Source of the DNA: Streptomyces sp. SN-593 | GTDB taxonomy: Bacteria > Actinomycetota > Actinomycetes > Streptomycetales > Streptomycetaceae | Length of the DNA: 64,000 nucleotides | Reading direction: 5' to 3' | Assembly (NCBI RefSeq): GCF_016756395.1 | Contig: NZ_AP018365.1 | Location: 62,001-126,000 of the forward strand | Shown here: in pieces, positions 34,787 to 44,161 of the stretch | Layout: each line of letters starts with the position of its first letter | How positions within the stretch are numbered: the first letter of the stretch is position 1 | Program-made: the position numbers and the translations under genes | Notes under the pieces: model-generated | Told to the model about the DNA's origin: nothing | Databases searched by the model: none | What the model saw: only the letters and a program-made list of their open reading frames with translations

Positions 34787-35779
34787 TCAGTCCTGCGCGG
34801 TGAGCACGATCTTGCCCCGGCTGGCCCGCTGTTCGAGCAGCGCGTGGGCGCGGGACGCCTGGTCGAGCGGGAAGGTGGCCTCCACGGGGACCCGATAGGT
34901 GCCGGCGGCCACACCGGCGGCGATCTCCCGCAGGTCGGGGCGGGGGTCGTAGCCGTGCTCGACGAGGCCGGTGAGCTGGAAGCCGTGGACGGACGCGTTC
35001 TTCGGGTAGAAGTCGCGGGTGTCCACGGTGCTGGGCCGCAGCGCCACGTTGGCCAGGGCCACCACCCGCCCCCCGAAGCCGACCTGGCGCAGGCTCTGCG
35101 CGAAGACGTCGCCGCCGACCGCGTCCAGGACGACGTCGGCCCCGCGCCCGCCGGTCAGCCGCAGGACCTCCTCGACGGCCGCCTCGCCCGGGAAGGCCGA
35201 CGTGTCCAGGGCCTCGTGGGCGCCGAACCCCGCGGCCCAGCCCGCCTTCCCGGCGCTGCGCGCGGCGGCGATCACCCGGGCGCCGGTGTGCGCGGCGATC
35301 TGCACCGCGGCGGTGCCCACGCCGCTCGCGGCGGCCTGGACGACGACGGTCTCGCCCTCCTTGAGGCGCGCGAGCCGGTGCAGGCAGTACCACGCGGTGA
35401 CCCAGGCGATGGGCATCCCCGCGGCCGCGTGCGGGTCCACCCCGTCCGGCAGCGGGACCACGCGGGTGGCGGGCACGGCGGCGAGTTCGGCGTAGAACCC
35501 CGGGGTGGCGCCGCCCATGGCCATCACGCGCGAGCCGGGCGCGAGGCCGGTCACGCCCTCCCCCACCGCGGCGACGGTGCCGGCCGCCTCCAGGCCGAGG
35601 ACGAGCGGGAGCGGTCGGGCGCGGTGGTAGGTGCCGGCGCGGGCGAGGGCGTCGGCGCGGTTGACGCCGGCCGCCTCGACCCGGACCAGGACCTCGCCGG
35701 GGCCGGGCACGGGGTCCGGGACCTCGACGGGGGTGAGGACGTCCGGGCCGCCGAACGTGTCGATCCGAACCGCGCGCAT
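34787..35779 (-). CDS. NADPH:quinone oxidoreductase (MDR family)
   Basis: This is a 330-residue zeta-crystallin-type reductase. The N-terminus MRAVRIDTFGGPDVL, the mid-section GLEAAGTVAAVGEGVTGLAPGSRV and the cofactor loop VVVQAAASGVGTAAVQIAAHTGARV are typical. No zinc-binding cysteines are present. It probably reduces quinones using NADPH. The gene diverges from a CGNR-domain protein with 136 bases between, so that protein may regulate it. It is convergent with the MarR gene. Confidence 0.9.
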   Translation of the reverse strand: MRAVRIDTFGGPDVLTPVEVPDPVPGPGEVLVRVEAAGVNRADALARAGTYHRARPLPLVLGLEAAGTVAAVGEGVTGLAPGSRVMAMGGATPGFYAELAAVPATRVVPLPDGVDPHAAAGMPIAWVTAWYCLHRLARLKEGETVVVQAAASGVGTAAVQIAAHTGARVIAAARSAGKAGWAAGFGAHEALDTSAFPGEAAVEEVLRLTGGRGADVVLDAVGGDVFAQSLRQVGFGGRVVALANVALRPSTVDTRDFYPKNASVHGFQLTGLVEHGYDPRPDLREIAAGVAAGTYRVPVEATFPLDQASRAHALLEQRASRGKIVLTAQD

Positions 35780-35915
35780 GGGCCAGCCACCTGTCTCGTG
35801 TCGGCGTCGGGGCGCCGGTCGGTGCCGGGGCGAACGCGCCGGGCCCGGCCGCGCCGGTGAGGTCACCCCACTCTGCGACACCGCTTCAAAGAGTGTCAAC
35901 TGCTACCTTCGGAGC

Positions 35916-36668
35916 ATGGTGACAACGGGTTCGGCGGGTGAGGCGGCAGGTGGGGCGGGCGTGTCCGGGGTGCCGGACGCGGCGAGCGGCGAGAGCGGGC
36001 CGGGGTTCCGCTTCGTGGGCGGCCGGGTGTGCCTGGACTTCGTGGCCACCCTCGGCAAGCGTCACACGGACCCGGTGGAGCGGCTGCCCGACCCGGCGGC
36101 GCTCGCCCGGTGGTTCGCGGAGGCGGGGCTGCTGCCGTCCGGCACGGCGCCGCCGCAGGTCGGCGCCCCCGGGCTCGCCCAGGCGAGGGTGCTGCGCGAG
36201 GCGCTGAACCGCCTCGTCCGCGCGGCGATGGCGGGCCGGCCGTACGGCAGGACGGACATCGCCGTCGTCAACCGGGTGGCCGTGCTGCCGGACCTGGCAC
36301 CGCAACTCGCGGGGGGCGAGCGGGCCCCCGGCGCGGGCGGTGCGGACGGCGTCGGGGGCCGGGTCTCCGGCGCGGACGACCCGCGGGTGCGCTGGCAGCA
36401 CCGGGGGCCGGTCGCGGGGGCGGCGCTGGCCACGGTGGCACGCGACGGTGTGCTGCTGCTCGGCGGGCCGGTCGCGGCGCGGGTCAAGGAGTGCGGCAAC
36501 CCGGCGTGCTCGCTGCTGTTCGTGGACGACTCCCAGGCCCGGCGGCGCCGCTGGTGCTCGATGGAGCGCTGCGGCAACCTCGCGAAGGTCGCCGGGTACC
36601 GCGCCCGGGCGCGCCGCGGCGAGGCCGCGCGCCCGGCGGCGGCCGGCGAGGGCGGGCCCCCGTCCTGA
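35916..36668 (+). CDS. CGNR zinc-finger domain protein, probable regulator
   Basis: This is a 250-residue protein. The N-terminal part (FRFVGGRVCLDFVATLGKRHTDPVERLPDPAALARWFAEAGLL) is the ABATE-type ligand-binding region found in these proteins. The C-terminus is the CGNR zinc finger (KECGNPACSLLFVDDS then RRRWCSMERCGNLAKVAGYRAR). The eponymous CGNR motif reads CGNL, a single-residue variant, while the four cysteines are kept. Such proteins are putative DNA-binding regulators. TACCTT, a -10-like box, lies just before the ATG and CGGAG precedes it. It diverges from a quinone reductase. Confidence 0.88.
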   Translation: MVTTGSAGEAAGGAGVSGVPDAASGESGPGFRFVGGRVCLDFVATLGKRHTDPVERLPDPAALARWFAEAGLLPSGTAPPQVGAPGLAQARVLREALNRLVRAAMAGRPYGRTDIAVVNRVAVLPDLAPQLAGGERAPGAGGADGVGGRVSGADDPRVRWQHRGPVAGAALATVARDGVLLLGGPVAARVKECGNPACSLLFVDDSQARRRRWCSMERCGNLAKVAGYRARARRGEAARPAAAGEGGPPS

Positions 36669-36720
36669 CCGGAGCGAAGGGCGGGCCCCGGCCCCGGGCG
36701 GGACGCGGGCGGCCGCGTGC

Positions 36721-36763
36721 GGGGACCCCCGTACGGCGGCATTCGGGGACCCGCGTACGGCGG
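36721..36763. repeat. Two copies of a 19-base direct repeat
   Basis: GGGGACCCCCGTACGGCGG (36721-36739) recurs with one mismatch at 36745-36763, in the 264-base gap before the phenylacetate-CoA ligase gene. Its role is unknown. Confidence 0.6.
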
Positions 36764-36878
36764 CGGGTGCACGCGGGTCGGGGGCTCCGGGGCGCGGATC
36801 AGGGCGGAGATCGGAGCCGGGATCAGGGCGGATCCTTGACAGCGGGAGCCGTTGCTGATTCGTTGGCTCCGAGGTCGA

Positions 36879-36896
36879 ACCGAACGATCGGTCGGT
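36879..36896. promoter_or_regulatory. PaaR/TetR-like operator upstream of paaK
   Basis: ACCGAACGATCGGTCGGT is an 18-base palindrome broken at one base pair, made of ACCGA/TCGGT half-sites around CGATCG. It lies 37 bases before the ligase start. The ACCGA...TCGGT form resembles operators of TetR-type regulators of phenylacetate genes. No such regulator is adjacent. Confidence 0.45.
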
Positions 36897-36932
36897 CGGT
36901 GCGGAGGGGCCCGGAGTGCGAGGGAGAGTGGC

Positions 36933-38249
36933 ATGAGCGGGAGCGTCCCGGACGAACTGCTGGACCCTGCGGAGCGGATGGGGCCCGACGAGCTGGCCGC
37001 GCTCCAGCTCAGCCGCCTGCAGGCGACGCTGCGCCACGCGTACGACCACGTGGAGCCGTACCGGCGCAAGTTCGACGCCGCCGGGGTGCGGCCCGAGGAC
37101 TGCCGGAGCCTGGCGGACCTGGCGCGCTTCCCGTTCACCACGAAGGCGGACCTGCGGGCGGCGTACCCGTTCGGGATGTTCGCGGTGCCGATGGCCGAGG
37201 TCCGGCGGCTGCACGCGTCGAGCGGGACCACCGGGCTGCCGACCGTGGTCGGGTACACCGAGCACGACCTGTCCGTGTGGGCGGAGGTGGTGGCCCGCTC
37301 GATCCGGGCCGCCGGCGGCCGCCCCGGCCACAAGGTCCACGTGGCCTACGGCTACGGCCTGTTCACCGGCGGCCTGGGCGCGCACTACGGCGCCGAGCGG
37401 GCCGGCTGCACCGTGATCCCCGCGTCCGGCGGGATGACCGCCCGGCAGGTGCAGATCATCCAGGACTTCCGGCCGGAGATCATCATGATCACCCCCTCCT
37501 ACATGCTGACGCTGCTGGAGGAGTTCGAACGCCAGGGCGTCGACCCGCGCGGCACCTCCCTGCGGGTGGGCGTCTTCGGCGCGGAGCCGTGGACGGAGGG
37601 GATGCGGGCCGAGATCGAGGAGCGGTTCGGCATCGACGCGGTGGACATCTACGGCCTGTCGGAGGTGATGGGCCCCGGGGTGGCGCAGGAGTTCGCCGAG
37701 GGCAAGGACGGCCTGCACATCTGGGAGGACCACTTCCTGCCGGAGGTGGTCGATCCCCTCACCGACGCCGTGATGGCGCCGGGCGAGAGCGGCGAGCTGG
37801 TGTTCACCTCGCTCACCAAGCAGGCGCTGCCGGTGATCCGGTACCGCACGCGGGACCTGACCCGGCTGCTGCCGGGCACCGCGCGCCCGGCGATGCGCCG
37901 GATGGAGAAGGTCACCGGCCGGTGCGACGACATGATCATCCTGCGCGGGGTGAACGTCTTCCCCAGCCAGATCGAGGAGATCGTGCTGCGCACCCCGGCG
38001 GTCGCCCCGCACTTCAGGATCGAGCTGACCCGGCCCGGCCGGATGGACCACATGGCGGTGCGGGTCGAGGCGCGGGTCGGCGCGGGGCCCGAGCAGCGGG
38101 CGGCGGCGGCCGCCGCGATCGCGCGCGGCGTGAAGGACGGCGTGGGGGTGACGGTCGATGTCACGGTGGTCGAGCCGGAGACGCTGGAGCGGTCGGTCGG
38201 CAAGATCCAGCGGGTCAAGGACCTGAGGGGCCTGCGCGGCGGGTCGTGA
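36933..38249 (+). CDS. paaK: Phenylacetate-CoA ligase
   Basis: This 438-residue adenylate-forming enzyme activates phenylacetate to phenylacetyl-CoA with ATP. Visible motifs are the P-loop LHASSGTTGLPTVVGYT (about residue 90), the A5-like YGLSEVMGPGV, YRTRDLTRL, the hinge GRCDDMIILRGVNVFPSQIEE and the C-terminal catalytic lysine region VGKIQRVKDLR. The length fits the family exactly. AGGGAG precedes the ATG. No other phenylacetate catabolism genes (ring epoxidase, thioesterase) are in the window, so it acts either as a stand-alone entry enzyme or in another aryl-CoA route. Confidence 0.93.
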   Translation: MSGSVPDELLDPAERMGPDELAALQLSRLQATLRHAYDHVEPYRRKFDAAGVRPEDCRSLADLARFPFTTKADLRAAYPFGMFAVPMAEVRRLHASSGTTGLPTVVGYTEHDLSVWAEVVARSIRAAGGRPGHKVHVAYGYGLFTGGLGAHYGAERAGCTVIPASGGMTARQVQIIQDFRPEIIMITPSYMLTLLEEFERQGVDPRGTSLRVGVFGAEPWTEGMRAEIEERFGIDAVDIYGLSEVMGPGVAQEFAEGKDGLHIWEDHFLPEVVDPLTDAVMAPGESGELVFTSLTKQALPVIRYRTRDLTRLLPGTARPAMRRMEKVTGRCDDMIILRGVNVFPSQIEEIVLRTPAVAPHFRIELTRPGRMDHMAVRVEARVGAGPEQRAAAAAAIARGVKDGVGVTVDVTVVEPETLERSVGKIQRVKDLRGLRGGS

Positions 38250-38407
38250 ACGGCGGCCGCGGCGCGGCCCGGCCGCACCCCGCGCCGTCGGGCCGCGGTA
38301 CCCCGTCGCGGGCCGCCGCCCCGCCGCCAGCCCGCCGCCCCGCCGGGAGCTGTCGCCGCGCCGGGGGCCGTCCTCCCGCCGGAGCCGTCGCCCCACCGGG
38401 GCCGTCG

Positions 38408-38659
38408 TCAGCCGGACGGCCAGAAGATCATCTGCACCGCCCAGCCGAGCAGCCCGGCGACGAAGAGCACGACCACCGCCATGATCAGGGCGATCGGCAG
38501 CGCGCCCCAGCCCCGGCTGAGCGGTTCGCGCTCCGGGCCGTCCAGCCCCGAGATGCCGGATTCCGCCGGCGGCGTCTGGCCGGGCCGCGGCCGGGCGTCC
38601 CCACTGACGCTCAGCCCTTCGTCGGCCACGTGCGGGTTGGTGTGGGCAGTCGTCGCCAT
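38408..38659 (-). CDS. DUF6480-like small membrane protein
   Basis: This is an 83-residue protein with a hydrophilic Pro/Glu-rich N-terminal half (RPGQTPPAESGISGLDGPE) and one C-terminal transmembrane helix (ALIMAVVVLFVAGLLGWAVQM). It resembles the streptomycete family DUF6480, whose function is unknown. ATG 38659 has CGGAG 7 bases upstream; a longer frame from 38797 lacks family resemblance. It is convergent with paaK. Confidence 0.75.
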   Translation of the reverse strand: MATTAHTNPHVADEGLSVSGDARPRPGQTPPAESGISGLDGPEREPLSRGWGALPIALIMAVVVLFVAGLLGWAVQMIFWPSG

Positions 38660-38784
38660 CTCGGCACTCCGTCCGGTCGGGCCGTCCACGGGGAGGCCCC
38701 GGGAAGATTCCGTACGGAGGCCGCATACCCCATGAAAATCTGACGAATCACCCGTTGTGTCGGACCGTCCGACCCCGGACGGGC

Positions 38785-38827
38785 GCGGCGCCCGCACACC
38801 CCCGTGGAGGGGGCGGGCGGGCGCCGC
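38785..38827 (-). terminator. Hairpin after the flotillin-like gene
   Basis: GCGGCGCCCGC and its complement form 11-base arms, with a second inner stem CCCCC/GGGGG. It begins 18 bases beyond the stop of the minus-strand gene at 38846. Confidence 0.6.
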
Positions 38828-38845
38828 ACGTGCCGCGGAACCGGC

Positions 38846-40036
38846 TCAGTCGATCGAGACCGGACCGTCGGAGGAGGACGCGGACCCACCGCGCCCGCCC
38901 TTGGCGTCGGCCTGCCCGCGCAGGGCCAGCCCGGCGCCGGGCGCCTCACCGCCCTGCTCGCCGCCGAGGTTCTTGCGGACCGAGTCCAGGATGGTCAGAC
39001 CCTGGCTGACCAGGCCCGCCGCGATCTCGCTGAGGCCGTCCGCGCCGTTGAGCACGTTGACGTTCGCTCCGGACAGGCCCGCCGACGCCTCCTTGACGAT
39101 CTGCGGGAGCTGGTCGATGAGCATCCGGTCCAGCGCCACGCGGTCGTGCGACGCCGCAGCCGCGGCCTGGATCCGCATCCGCTCGGCGTCGGCGACGGCC
39201 AGCACCCTGATCCGCTCGGCCTCGGCCTCGGCGGGCTTGACGACCTCCGCGACCAGTTGCTGCTGGCGCAGTTCGGAGGCGCGCAGCGCCAGCTCGGTCT
39301 GCGCGGCGAGCACCTCCTGCTGGGCGTGCGCCTGGGCGAGGGGGCCGGCCTGGGCGGCCTGGGCCTGCGCCCGGTCCACCTCGGCGTTGTACTCGGCCTG
39401 TACGACGGCGGTCTGCCGCGCGTACTCGGCCTGGTTGCGCGCCGCGACCTGCTGCGCCTCCACCGACGCCTGGGTGGCCTGGGCCTGCGCGATCTGCGCC
39501 TGCCGCTGGATGGCGGCCTTGTGCGGCGCCGACATGGCGTCGATGTACCCGGTGTCGCCGTCGTCGATGGACTGGATCTGGAGCGAGTCCACGGTCAGGC
39601 CGATCTTGGCCATCTCCGACTTGGAGGTCTCCAGCACCTCGGTCGCCAGCTTCTGGCGCTCGGTGACGATCTCCTCCACCGTCATCGAGCCGATGATCGA
39701 GCGCAGGTGGCCGGCGAAGATCCGGCCGGTGAGTATCGCCATCTGGTCCTGGTCGGACAGGAAGCGCTGCCCGGCGTTGACGATGCTCTCGTGGTCGTTG
39801 CCGACCTTGAACGCGATGACCGCCTTGACCGTCAGCCCGATGCCCTGCCGGGTCACGCACTTCTCGGAGACCTCCGCCTCGCACATGGCGAGGGTGAGGA
39901 ACCGGGTCTTGCGGAACACCGGGAGGACGAACTTGCCGTGGCCGGTCACCACCCGGAAAGGAGCGCCTCCCAGTCCCCGTCGGCCGCCCGAGATGAGCAT
40001 CGCCTCATCGGGCGCCGGTACGCGATATCCCAACAT
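38846..40036 (-). CDS. SPFH/flotillin-family membrane scaffold protein
   Basis: This is a 396-residue flotillin-like protein. The SPFH domain covers about residues 1-170 ([60 protein letters not shown]). A long coiled-coil follows, rich in Ala/Gln/Glu with many EA repeats (about 170-310). The C-terminal region binds partners in relatives. Unlike typical flotillins, no clear N-terminal transmembrane helix is visible, so membrane attachment is presumably by a hairpin or lipidation. Flotillins organise membrane microdomains. An NfeD-like partner gene lies 89 bases upstream on the same strand. Confidence 0.9.
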   Translation of the reverse strand: MLGYRVPAPDEAMLISGGRRGLGGAPFRVVTGHGKFVLPVFRKTRFLTLAMCEAEVSEKCVTRQGIGLTVKAVIAFKVGNDHESIVNAGQRFLSDQDQMAILTGRIFAGHLRSIIGSMTVEEIVTERQKLATEVLETSKSEMAKIGLTVDSLQIQSIDDGDTGYIDAMSAPHKAAIQRQAQIAQAQATQASVEAQQVAARNQAEYARQTAVVQAEYNAEVDRAQAQAAQAGPLAQAHAQQEVLAAQTELALRASELRQQQLVAEVVKPAEAEAERIRVLAVADAERMRIQAAAAASHDRVALDRMLIDQLPQIVKEASAGLSGANVNVLNGADGLSEIAAGLVSQGLTILDSVRKNLGGEQGGEAPGAGLALRGQADAKGGRGGSASSSDGPVSID

Positions 40037-40125
40037 CCATGATCTCCTTCTGTGCGCGGCTCAGCCGGTCCTTCGTGTGCGCACGTGCGCGGGACGCGCG
40101 GTACGTGCACGGTGACGTGCACGGC

Positions 40126-40356
40126 TCAGCCCGCCGGTGTGTCGACTCCGTCGAGCCACTCGATGACATCGACCTGGCGGCTGCCGCGGGATTCCACCAC
40201 GAGCACGGTCGTGCCCTTGGGCAGTGGTTCGTCCGACCAGGCGAGAAAGGCTTCGGAGCCGCCTCGGACCCGCACCAGCACCTCGCCGGGACCGGCGGGT
40301 CCACGCGTGCCGATCAGCAGTTCCCCCGTGCAGCCGATCACGGCATCGTCTGCCAT
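40126..40356 (-). CDS. NfeD-like OB-fold protein, partner of flotillin
   Basis: This is a 76-residue protein starting [22 protein letters not shown], with the body [42 protein letters not shown]. This is the soluble beta-barrel (NfeD C-terminal OB fold) without the transmembrane part of full NfeD proteins. Such genes sit next to SPFH genes and are thought to act with them. The start is uncertain: ATG 40404 would add 16 residues and has GGGAGG immediately before it, while ATG 40356 gives the family-like N-terminus. Confidence 0.75.
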   Translation of the reverse strand: MADDAVIGCTGELLIGTRGPAGPGEVLVRVRGGSEAFLAWSDEPLPKGTTVLVVESRGSRQVDVIEWLDGVDTPAG

Positions 40357-40716
40357 CCCCGGCCGCCCCCTCGTCGTCGTGGTGCGAATTCCGACCGTGG
40401 CCATCCTCCCACCCGGGACCCGTCAGGGATCACCGGCGGTCGCTACGGAATACGCCTGGCGCGGCCCGGCGGTTCCACCGGATCGTGGCGGGGATCACGC
40501 GGGGGCTGCGGCGCGGACGTGCGGGGTACGGCGACCGGACCGCACCGGCGGAATGATCGGTGCGCGCCGGCGGTTCGGGAGACTGCGGCACCGGCGGCAC
40601 CGGTGCGGGCCCGGAGCGCGGTGCGCGCGTGCCCGGCGGCGCGCGGTTCGGGCGTGCCCGGCGGTGCCCGGACGTGCCAGGGTGGGATCAGCGCAGTTCA
40701 CACAGTGGGAGGCTGG
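40357..40716. other. 360-base gap upstream of nhaA, no gene seen
   Basis: The gap lies between divergent units (NfeD-like gene leftward, NhaA fusion rightward). It contains simple GCCCGG-rich direct repeats near 40630-40680. No clear promoter boxes or coding frame were seen. Confidence 0.4.
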
Positions 40717-42633
40717 ATGTTCCGGGGCTTCACGGCTCCCTTGCCGGATGAGGACGATCCGGACCGCAGCGAGCGGGACCGCGACAGCACGGCGTCGCCC
40801 TGGGCGTACATCCGCACCGAGACGGGCAGCGCCGCGGTGCTGCTCGCCGCGACGGTCGCGGCGCTGGTGTGGGTGAACGTGGCGCCGGGCGACTACGCCT
40901 CGGTGTGGGCGACCCGGCTGTCGGTGCAGTGGGGCGGCCACGGGGTCGACCTCGACCTGCGCGAGTGGGTCAACAGCGGTCTGATGACGCTGTTCTTCCT
41001 GGTCGTCGGGTTGGAGGCACGGCGCGAGTTCGACATGGGCGAGCTGCGCGACCGGCGCCGGATCGCGCTGCCGCTGCTGGCCGGGGTCTGCGGCATGGCG
41101 GTGCCGGTGGCGATCTACCTCGCGGTGAACTCCGGCGGGGACGCCCGGCACGGCTGGGGCACCGCGATGTCCACGGACACCGCCTTCGCGCTGGGCATGC
41201 TGGCACTGCTCGGCTCACGCTTCCCGCGCCGGCTGCACACCTTCATCCTCACCGTCGCGGTGGTCGACGACTTCGTGGCGCTCGCGGTGATCGCGGTCGC
41301 CTACAGCGAGCACATCGCCTGGACGCCGCTTGCGGTCGGCCTCGGGTTCCTGGTGGCGGCCGCGGTGGTCCGGCGCGCGGGGGTGCGGCGCGGCGGCCCG
41401 TACGCGGTGCTGGGGATCGGGGCGTGGACGGCGTTCGTGCACTCCGGGGTGGACCCGGTGGTCGTCGGCCTGATCATGGGCCTGCTGGCGTTCGCCTACC
41501 CGGCGCCGCGCGAGGCCCTGGAGCGGGCCAGCGGCCTGTTCCGGTCCTTCCGCGAGCAGCCCACTCCCGAACTGGAGCGGGAGGCGCGGCTGGGCCTGGC
41601 CTCCGCGCTGTCCCCCAACGACCGGCTCCAACGGCTGTGGCACCCGTGGTCCAGCTACGCGATCGTGCCGCTGTTCGCGCTCGCCAACGCGGGGATCGAG
41701 ATCGACGGGTCGCTGCTGTCGCGGGCGTTCACCTCCCCGATCACGCTCGGCATCCTGCTGGCGTACGGCGTCGGCAAGCCGGTCGGCATCGTGGGGTCCA
41801 CGGCGTTGGCCAGCCGGCTCAGCCGCGGCCGGATGCGCCCGCCGGTCGGCTGGGGCGCGGTGGCCGGCGGCGGCACCATCGCCGGGATCGGCTTCACCGT
41901 CTCGCTGCTGATCGCGACGCTGGCGTTCTCCGGGCGGCAGCTGGACGAGGCGAAGATCGGCGTGCTGAGCGCGGTGGTCTTCGCGATGCTCAGCACCTCC
42001 GCGGTCGCGCTGGCCACCTCCCGGCTGCCGGAGGCGCGGCGGGCCAGGGCGCTGCTGGGCACCGCGCAGTCCGTGGTGGACCTGGCCGAGCCGGTCGACC
42101 CCGAGCGCGACCACGTCCGCGGACCGCTGGACTCGCCGGTCACCGTGGTCGAGTACGGCGACTTCGAGTGCCCGTACTGCGGGCAGGCCGAGGACGTGGT
42201 GCGCGAGCTGCTCGCCGACTTCGGCGACGTCCGCTACGTCTGGCGCCATCTGCCGCTGACCGACGTGCACCCGCACGCGCAGCTCGCCGCCGAGGCGTCG
42301 GAGGCGGCCGCGTTGCAGGGCGGGTTCTGGCAGATGCGCGACCTGCTGATCACCAGTCAGGACGAGCTGGGCGTCAAGGACCTGGTCCGGCACGCCGAGC
42401 GGCTCGGGCTGGACCTGGACAGGTTCCGGCACGCGCTCAAGGCCCGCAAGGGCGCGGCGCGGGTCGCGCGGGACGTGGAGTCGGCCGACCTGAGCGGGGT
42501 CTCCGGCACGCCGACGTTCTTCATCAACGGCCGCCGGCACCACGGCGCGTACGACATCGCGAGCCTGTCCGCTGCCGTGGTGGCCGCGCGCGACCGCGCG
42601 GTCCTCGTGGACGGCGTGGGCCGCGACGCGTGA
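40717..42633 (+). CDS. nhaA: NhaA-type Na+/H+ antiporter fused to DsbA-like thioredoxin domain
   Basis: This is a 638-residue fusion. Residues about 30-430 form the NhaA antiporter with about 11-12 helices: [34 protein letters not shown] with the pore aspartates, [18 protein letters not shown] and [25 protein letters not shown]. It exports sodium in exchange for protons. Residues about 455-625 form a DsbA/thioredoxin-like domain with the active site CPYC (C485, C488) and [15 protein letters not shown] with the cis-proline. The same fusion is known in other actinomycetes. GGGAGG precedes the ATG. Confidence 0.93.
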   Translation: MFRGFTAPLPDEDDPDRSERDRDSTASPWAYIRTETGSAAVLLAATVAALVWVNVAPGDYASVWATRLSVQWGGHGVDLDLREWVNSGLMTLFFLVVGLEARREFDMGELRDRRRIALPLLAGVCGMAVPVAIYLAVNSGGDARHGWGTAMSTDTAFALGMLALLGSRFPRRLHTFILTVAVVDDFVALAVIAVAYSEHIAWTPLAVGLGFLVAAAVVRRAGVRRGGPYAVLGIGAWTAFVHSGVDPVVVGLIMGLLAFAYPAPREALERASGLFRSFREQPTPELEREARLGLASALSPNDRLQRLWHPWSSYAIVPLFALANAGIEIDGSLLSRAFTSPITLGILLAYGVGKPVGIVGSTALASRLSRGRMRPPVGWGAVAGGGTIAGIGFTVSLLIATLAFSGRQLDEAKIGVLSAVVFAMLSTSAVALATSRLPEARRARALLGTAQSVVDLAEPVDPERDHVRGPLDSPVTVVEYGDFECPYCGQAEDVVRELLADFGDVRYVWRHLPLTDVHPHAQLAAEASEAAALQGGFWQMRDLLITSQDELGVKDLVRHAERLGLDLDRFRHALKARKGAARVARDVESADLSGVSGTPTFFINGRRHHGAYDIASLSAAVVAARDRAVLVDGVGRDA

Positions 42634-42906
42634 GCGGCGGCGGGGCGGCGGCCCGGCGACGGCAGCGGGTCCGGGAGGGCGGCGCGGCCGTGGGGACGGC
42701 CCCGCAGGGCCTCGGCAGGCGCCGGGCGGGCGACCGGGCGGGCAGCCGACCGGTCGGGGTGACGGCTCTCCCCCGCCCGGGGAACGGCGAACGGACGCGG
42801 CCGCGGCTCACGGACGGTCCGGCGCACGGCCGGGCCGGGCACAGCGGACGGCCGGGCCGGGCACGGCGCCCTCGCCGCGTCCCGCCCGGCCGTCGCCGGT
42901 GCCGGT

Positions 42907-43134
42907 TCAGGCCGCCCGGACCGCGTGCGGGGGCACCGGCTGCTGGTGGCCGCCGCTGGCCATCATCCGCACCTCGCCCTCGGCGCTGATCTCGGCCCGC
43001 ACGATGCCGGTGTCGTCCTCGTAGACGGGGTAGCCGCCCGCGCCGGACGCGTCCGTGCGGTGAACGAGGACGACGTCGTCCTCGACCGCGGGCGCCTGGA
43101 ATATCAGCTCGTAGACCGCGGGGTACTCGTCCAT
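42907..43134 (-). CDS. DUF6296-like small protein
   Basis: This is a 75-residue protein, YELIFQAPAVEDDVVLVHRT then GGYPVYEDDTGIVRAEISAEGEVRMMASGG. I believe this is the streptomycete family DUF6296, function unknown. GGGAGG lies upstream of the ATG. It has no membrane segment. It diverges from the sirtuin gene, with about 93 bases between. Confidence 0.75.
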   Translation of the reverse strand: MDEYPAVYELIFQAPAVEDDVVLVHRTDASGAGGYPVYEDDTGIVRAEISAEGEVRMMASGGHQQPVPPHAVRAA

Positions 43135-43215
43135 GGGCACACACCTCCCCAGGGGCAGTACTCCATCATCGCGCGGATCGCGCGGTTCCGCCTCTCGGGG
43201 CGCGCCGCGCGGACG

Positions 43216-43221
43216 TACCCT
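43216..43221 (+). promoter_or_regulatory. -10 box of leaderless sirtuin transcript
   Basis: TACCCT matches TANNNT and ends 6 bases before the GTG start, with no Shine-Dalgarno sequence between. This spacing is typical for leaderless actinomycete mRNAs. Confidence 0.5.
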
Positions 43222-43227
43222 GCTGGC

Positions 43228-44103
43228 GTGGACACCGGTACCGAACCCCTGGAGCAGACCAGCGCGGCCGGGCAGGCCGCGCCGCTGGACGCGCTCGTGC
43301 CGCTGGCCGCGCGCGGCGGCGTGGTGGTGCTGAGCGGTGCCGGGCTGTCCACGGAGTCGGGCATCCCCGACTACCGCGGCGAGACCGGCCGGCGGCGGCG
43401 CGGCAGCCCGATGACGTACCAGGAGTTCACCGGCAGCGCGGACAACCGCCGCCGGTACTGGGCGCGCAGCCACGTCGGATGGCCGTCGATCGCCGGTGCC
43501 CGGCCCAACGCGGGCCACCGGGCGGTCACGAGGCTGGTGGCGGCCGGGCTGGTGGCGGGGGTCGTCACGCAGAACGTGGACGGCCTGCACGCCGCCGCGG
43601 GCACGCCGGACGCGGTGGAGCTGCACGGCACCCTGCACACGGTGGTCTGCATGGACTGCGGCGCCCGCGCCCCGCGCGCGGAGCTGGCAGACCGGCTGGA
43701 CGCGGCGAACCCCGGGTTCCGGGCGCTGACCGCGCGGATCGTCGCCGACGGCGACGCTGAGCTGCCCGCCGACCATGTGGCGGCCTTCCGCCCGGTGGAC
43801 TGCGCCGCGTGCGGCAGCGGCGTCCTCAAACCCGACGTGGTGTTCTTCGGCGAGCAGGTGCCGCTCCCCCGGGTCCGGGCCAGCTACGCGCTGGTGGACG
43901 CGGCGTCCCTGCTGCTCGTGGCCGGGTCCTCGCTGACGGTGATGTCGGGGCTGCGGTTCGCGCGCCACGCGGCGAAGCAGGGCACGCCGGTCGTGATCGT
44001 CAACCAGGGCGCCACCCGGGGCGACGACCTGGCGGCCCTCCGCCTCGACCTCCCGCTCGGCCCGGCCCTCACCGCGCTCGCCGACCGGCTCGCGCCCGGC
44101 TGA
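43228..44103 (+). CDS. SIR2-family NAD-dependent protein deacetylase
   Basis: This is a 291-residue sirtuin that removes acyl groups from protein lysines using NAD+. The NAD loop reads VVLSGAGLSTESGIPDYRG, the core TQNVDGLHAAAG and the catalytic histidine VELHGTLH. The zinc module is intact: CMDCGARAP and later CAACGSGVLKPDVVFFGE. The C-terminal GSSLTVMSGLRF and VIVNQGATRGD complete the NAD site. GTG 43228 is the likely start because a -10 box sits just before it. Confidence 0.93.
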   Translation: MDTGTEPLEQTSAAGQAAPLDALVPLAARGGVVVLSGAGLSTESGIPDYRGETGRRRRGSPMTYQEFTGSADNRRRYWARSHVGWPSIAGARPNAGHRAVTRLVAAGLVAGVVTQNVDGLHAAAGTPDAVELHGTLHTVVCMDCGARAPRAELADRLDAANPGFRALTARIVADGDAELPADHVAAFRPVDCAACGSGVLKPDVVFFGEQVPLPRVRASYALVDAASLLLVAGSSLTVMSGLRFARHAAKQGTPVVIVNQGATRGDDLAALRLDLPLGPALTALADRLAPG

Positions 44104-44161
44104 CCGGACGCGCGGTGCGGACCCGGGGGTGGGCCGGAGGAGCCACGTCACCTCCTCACTG

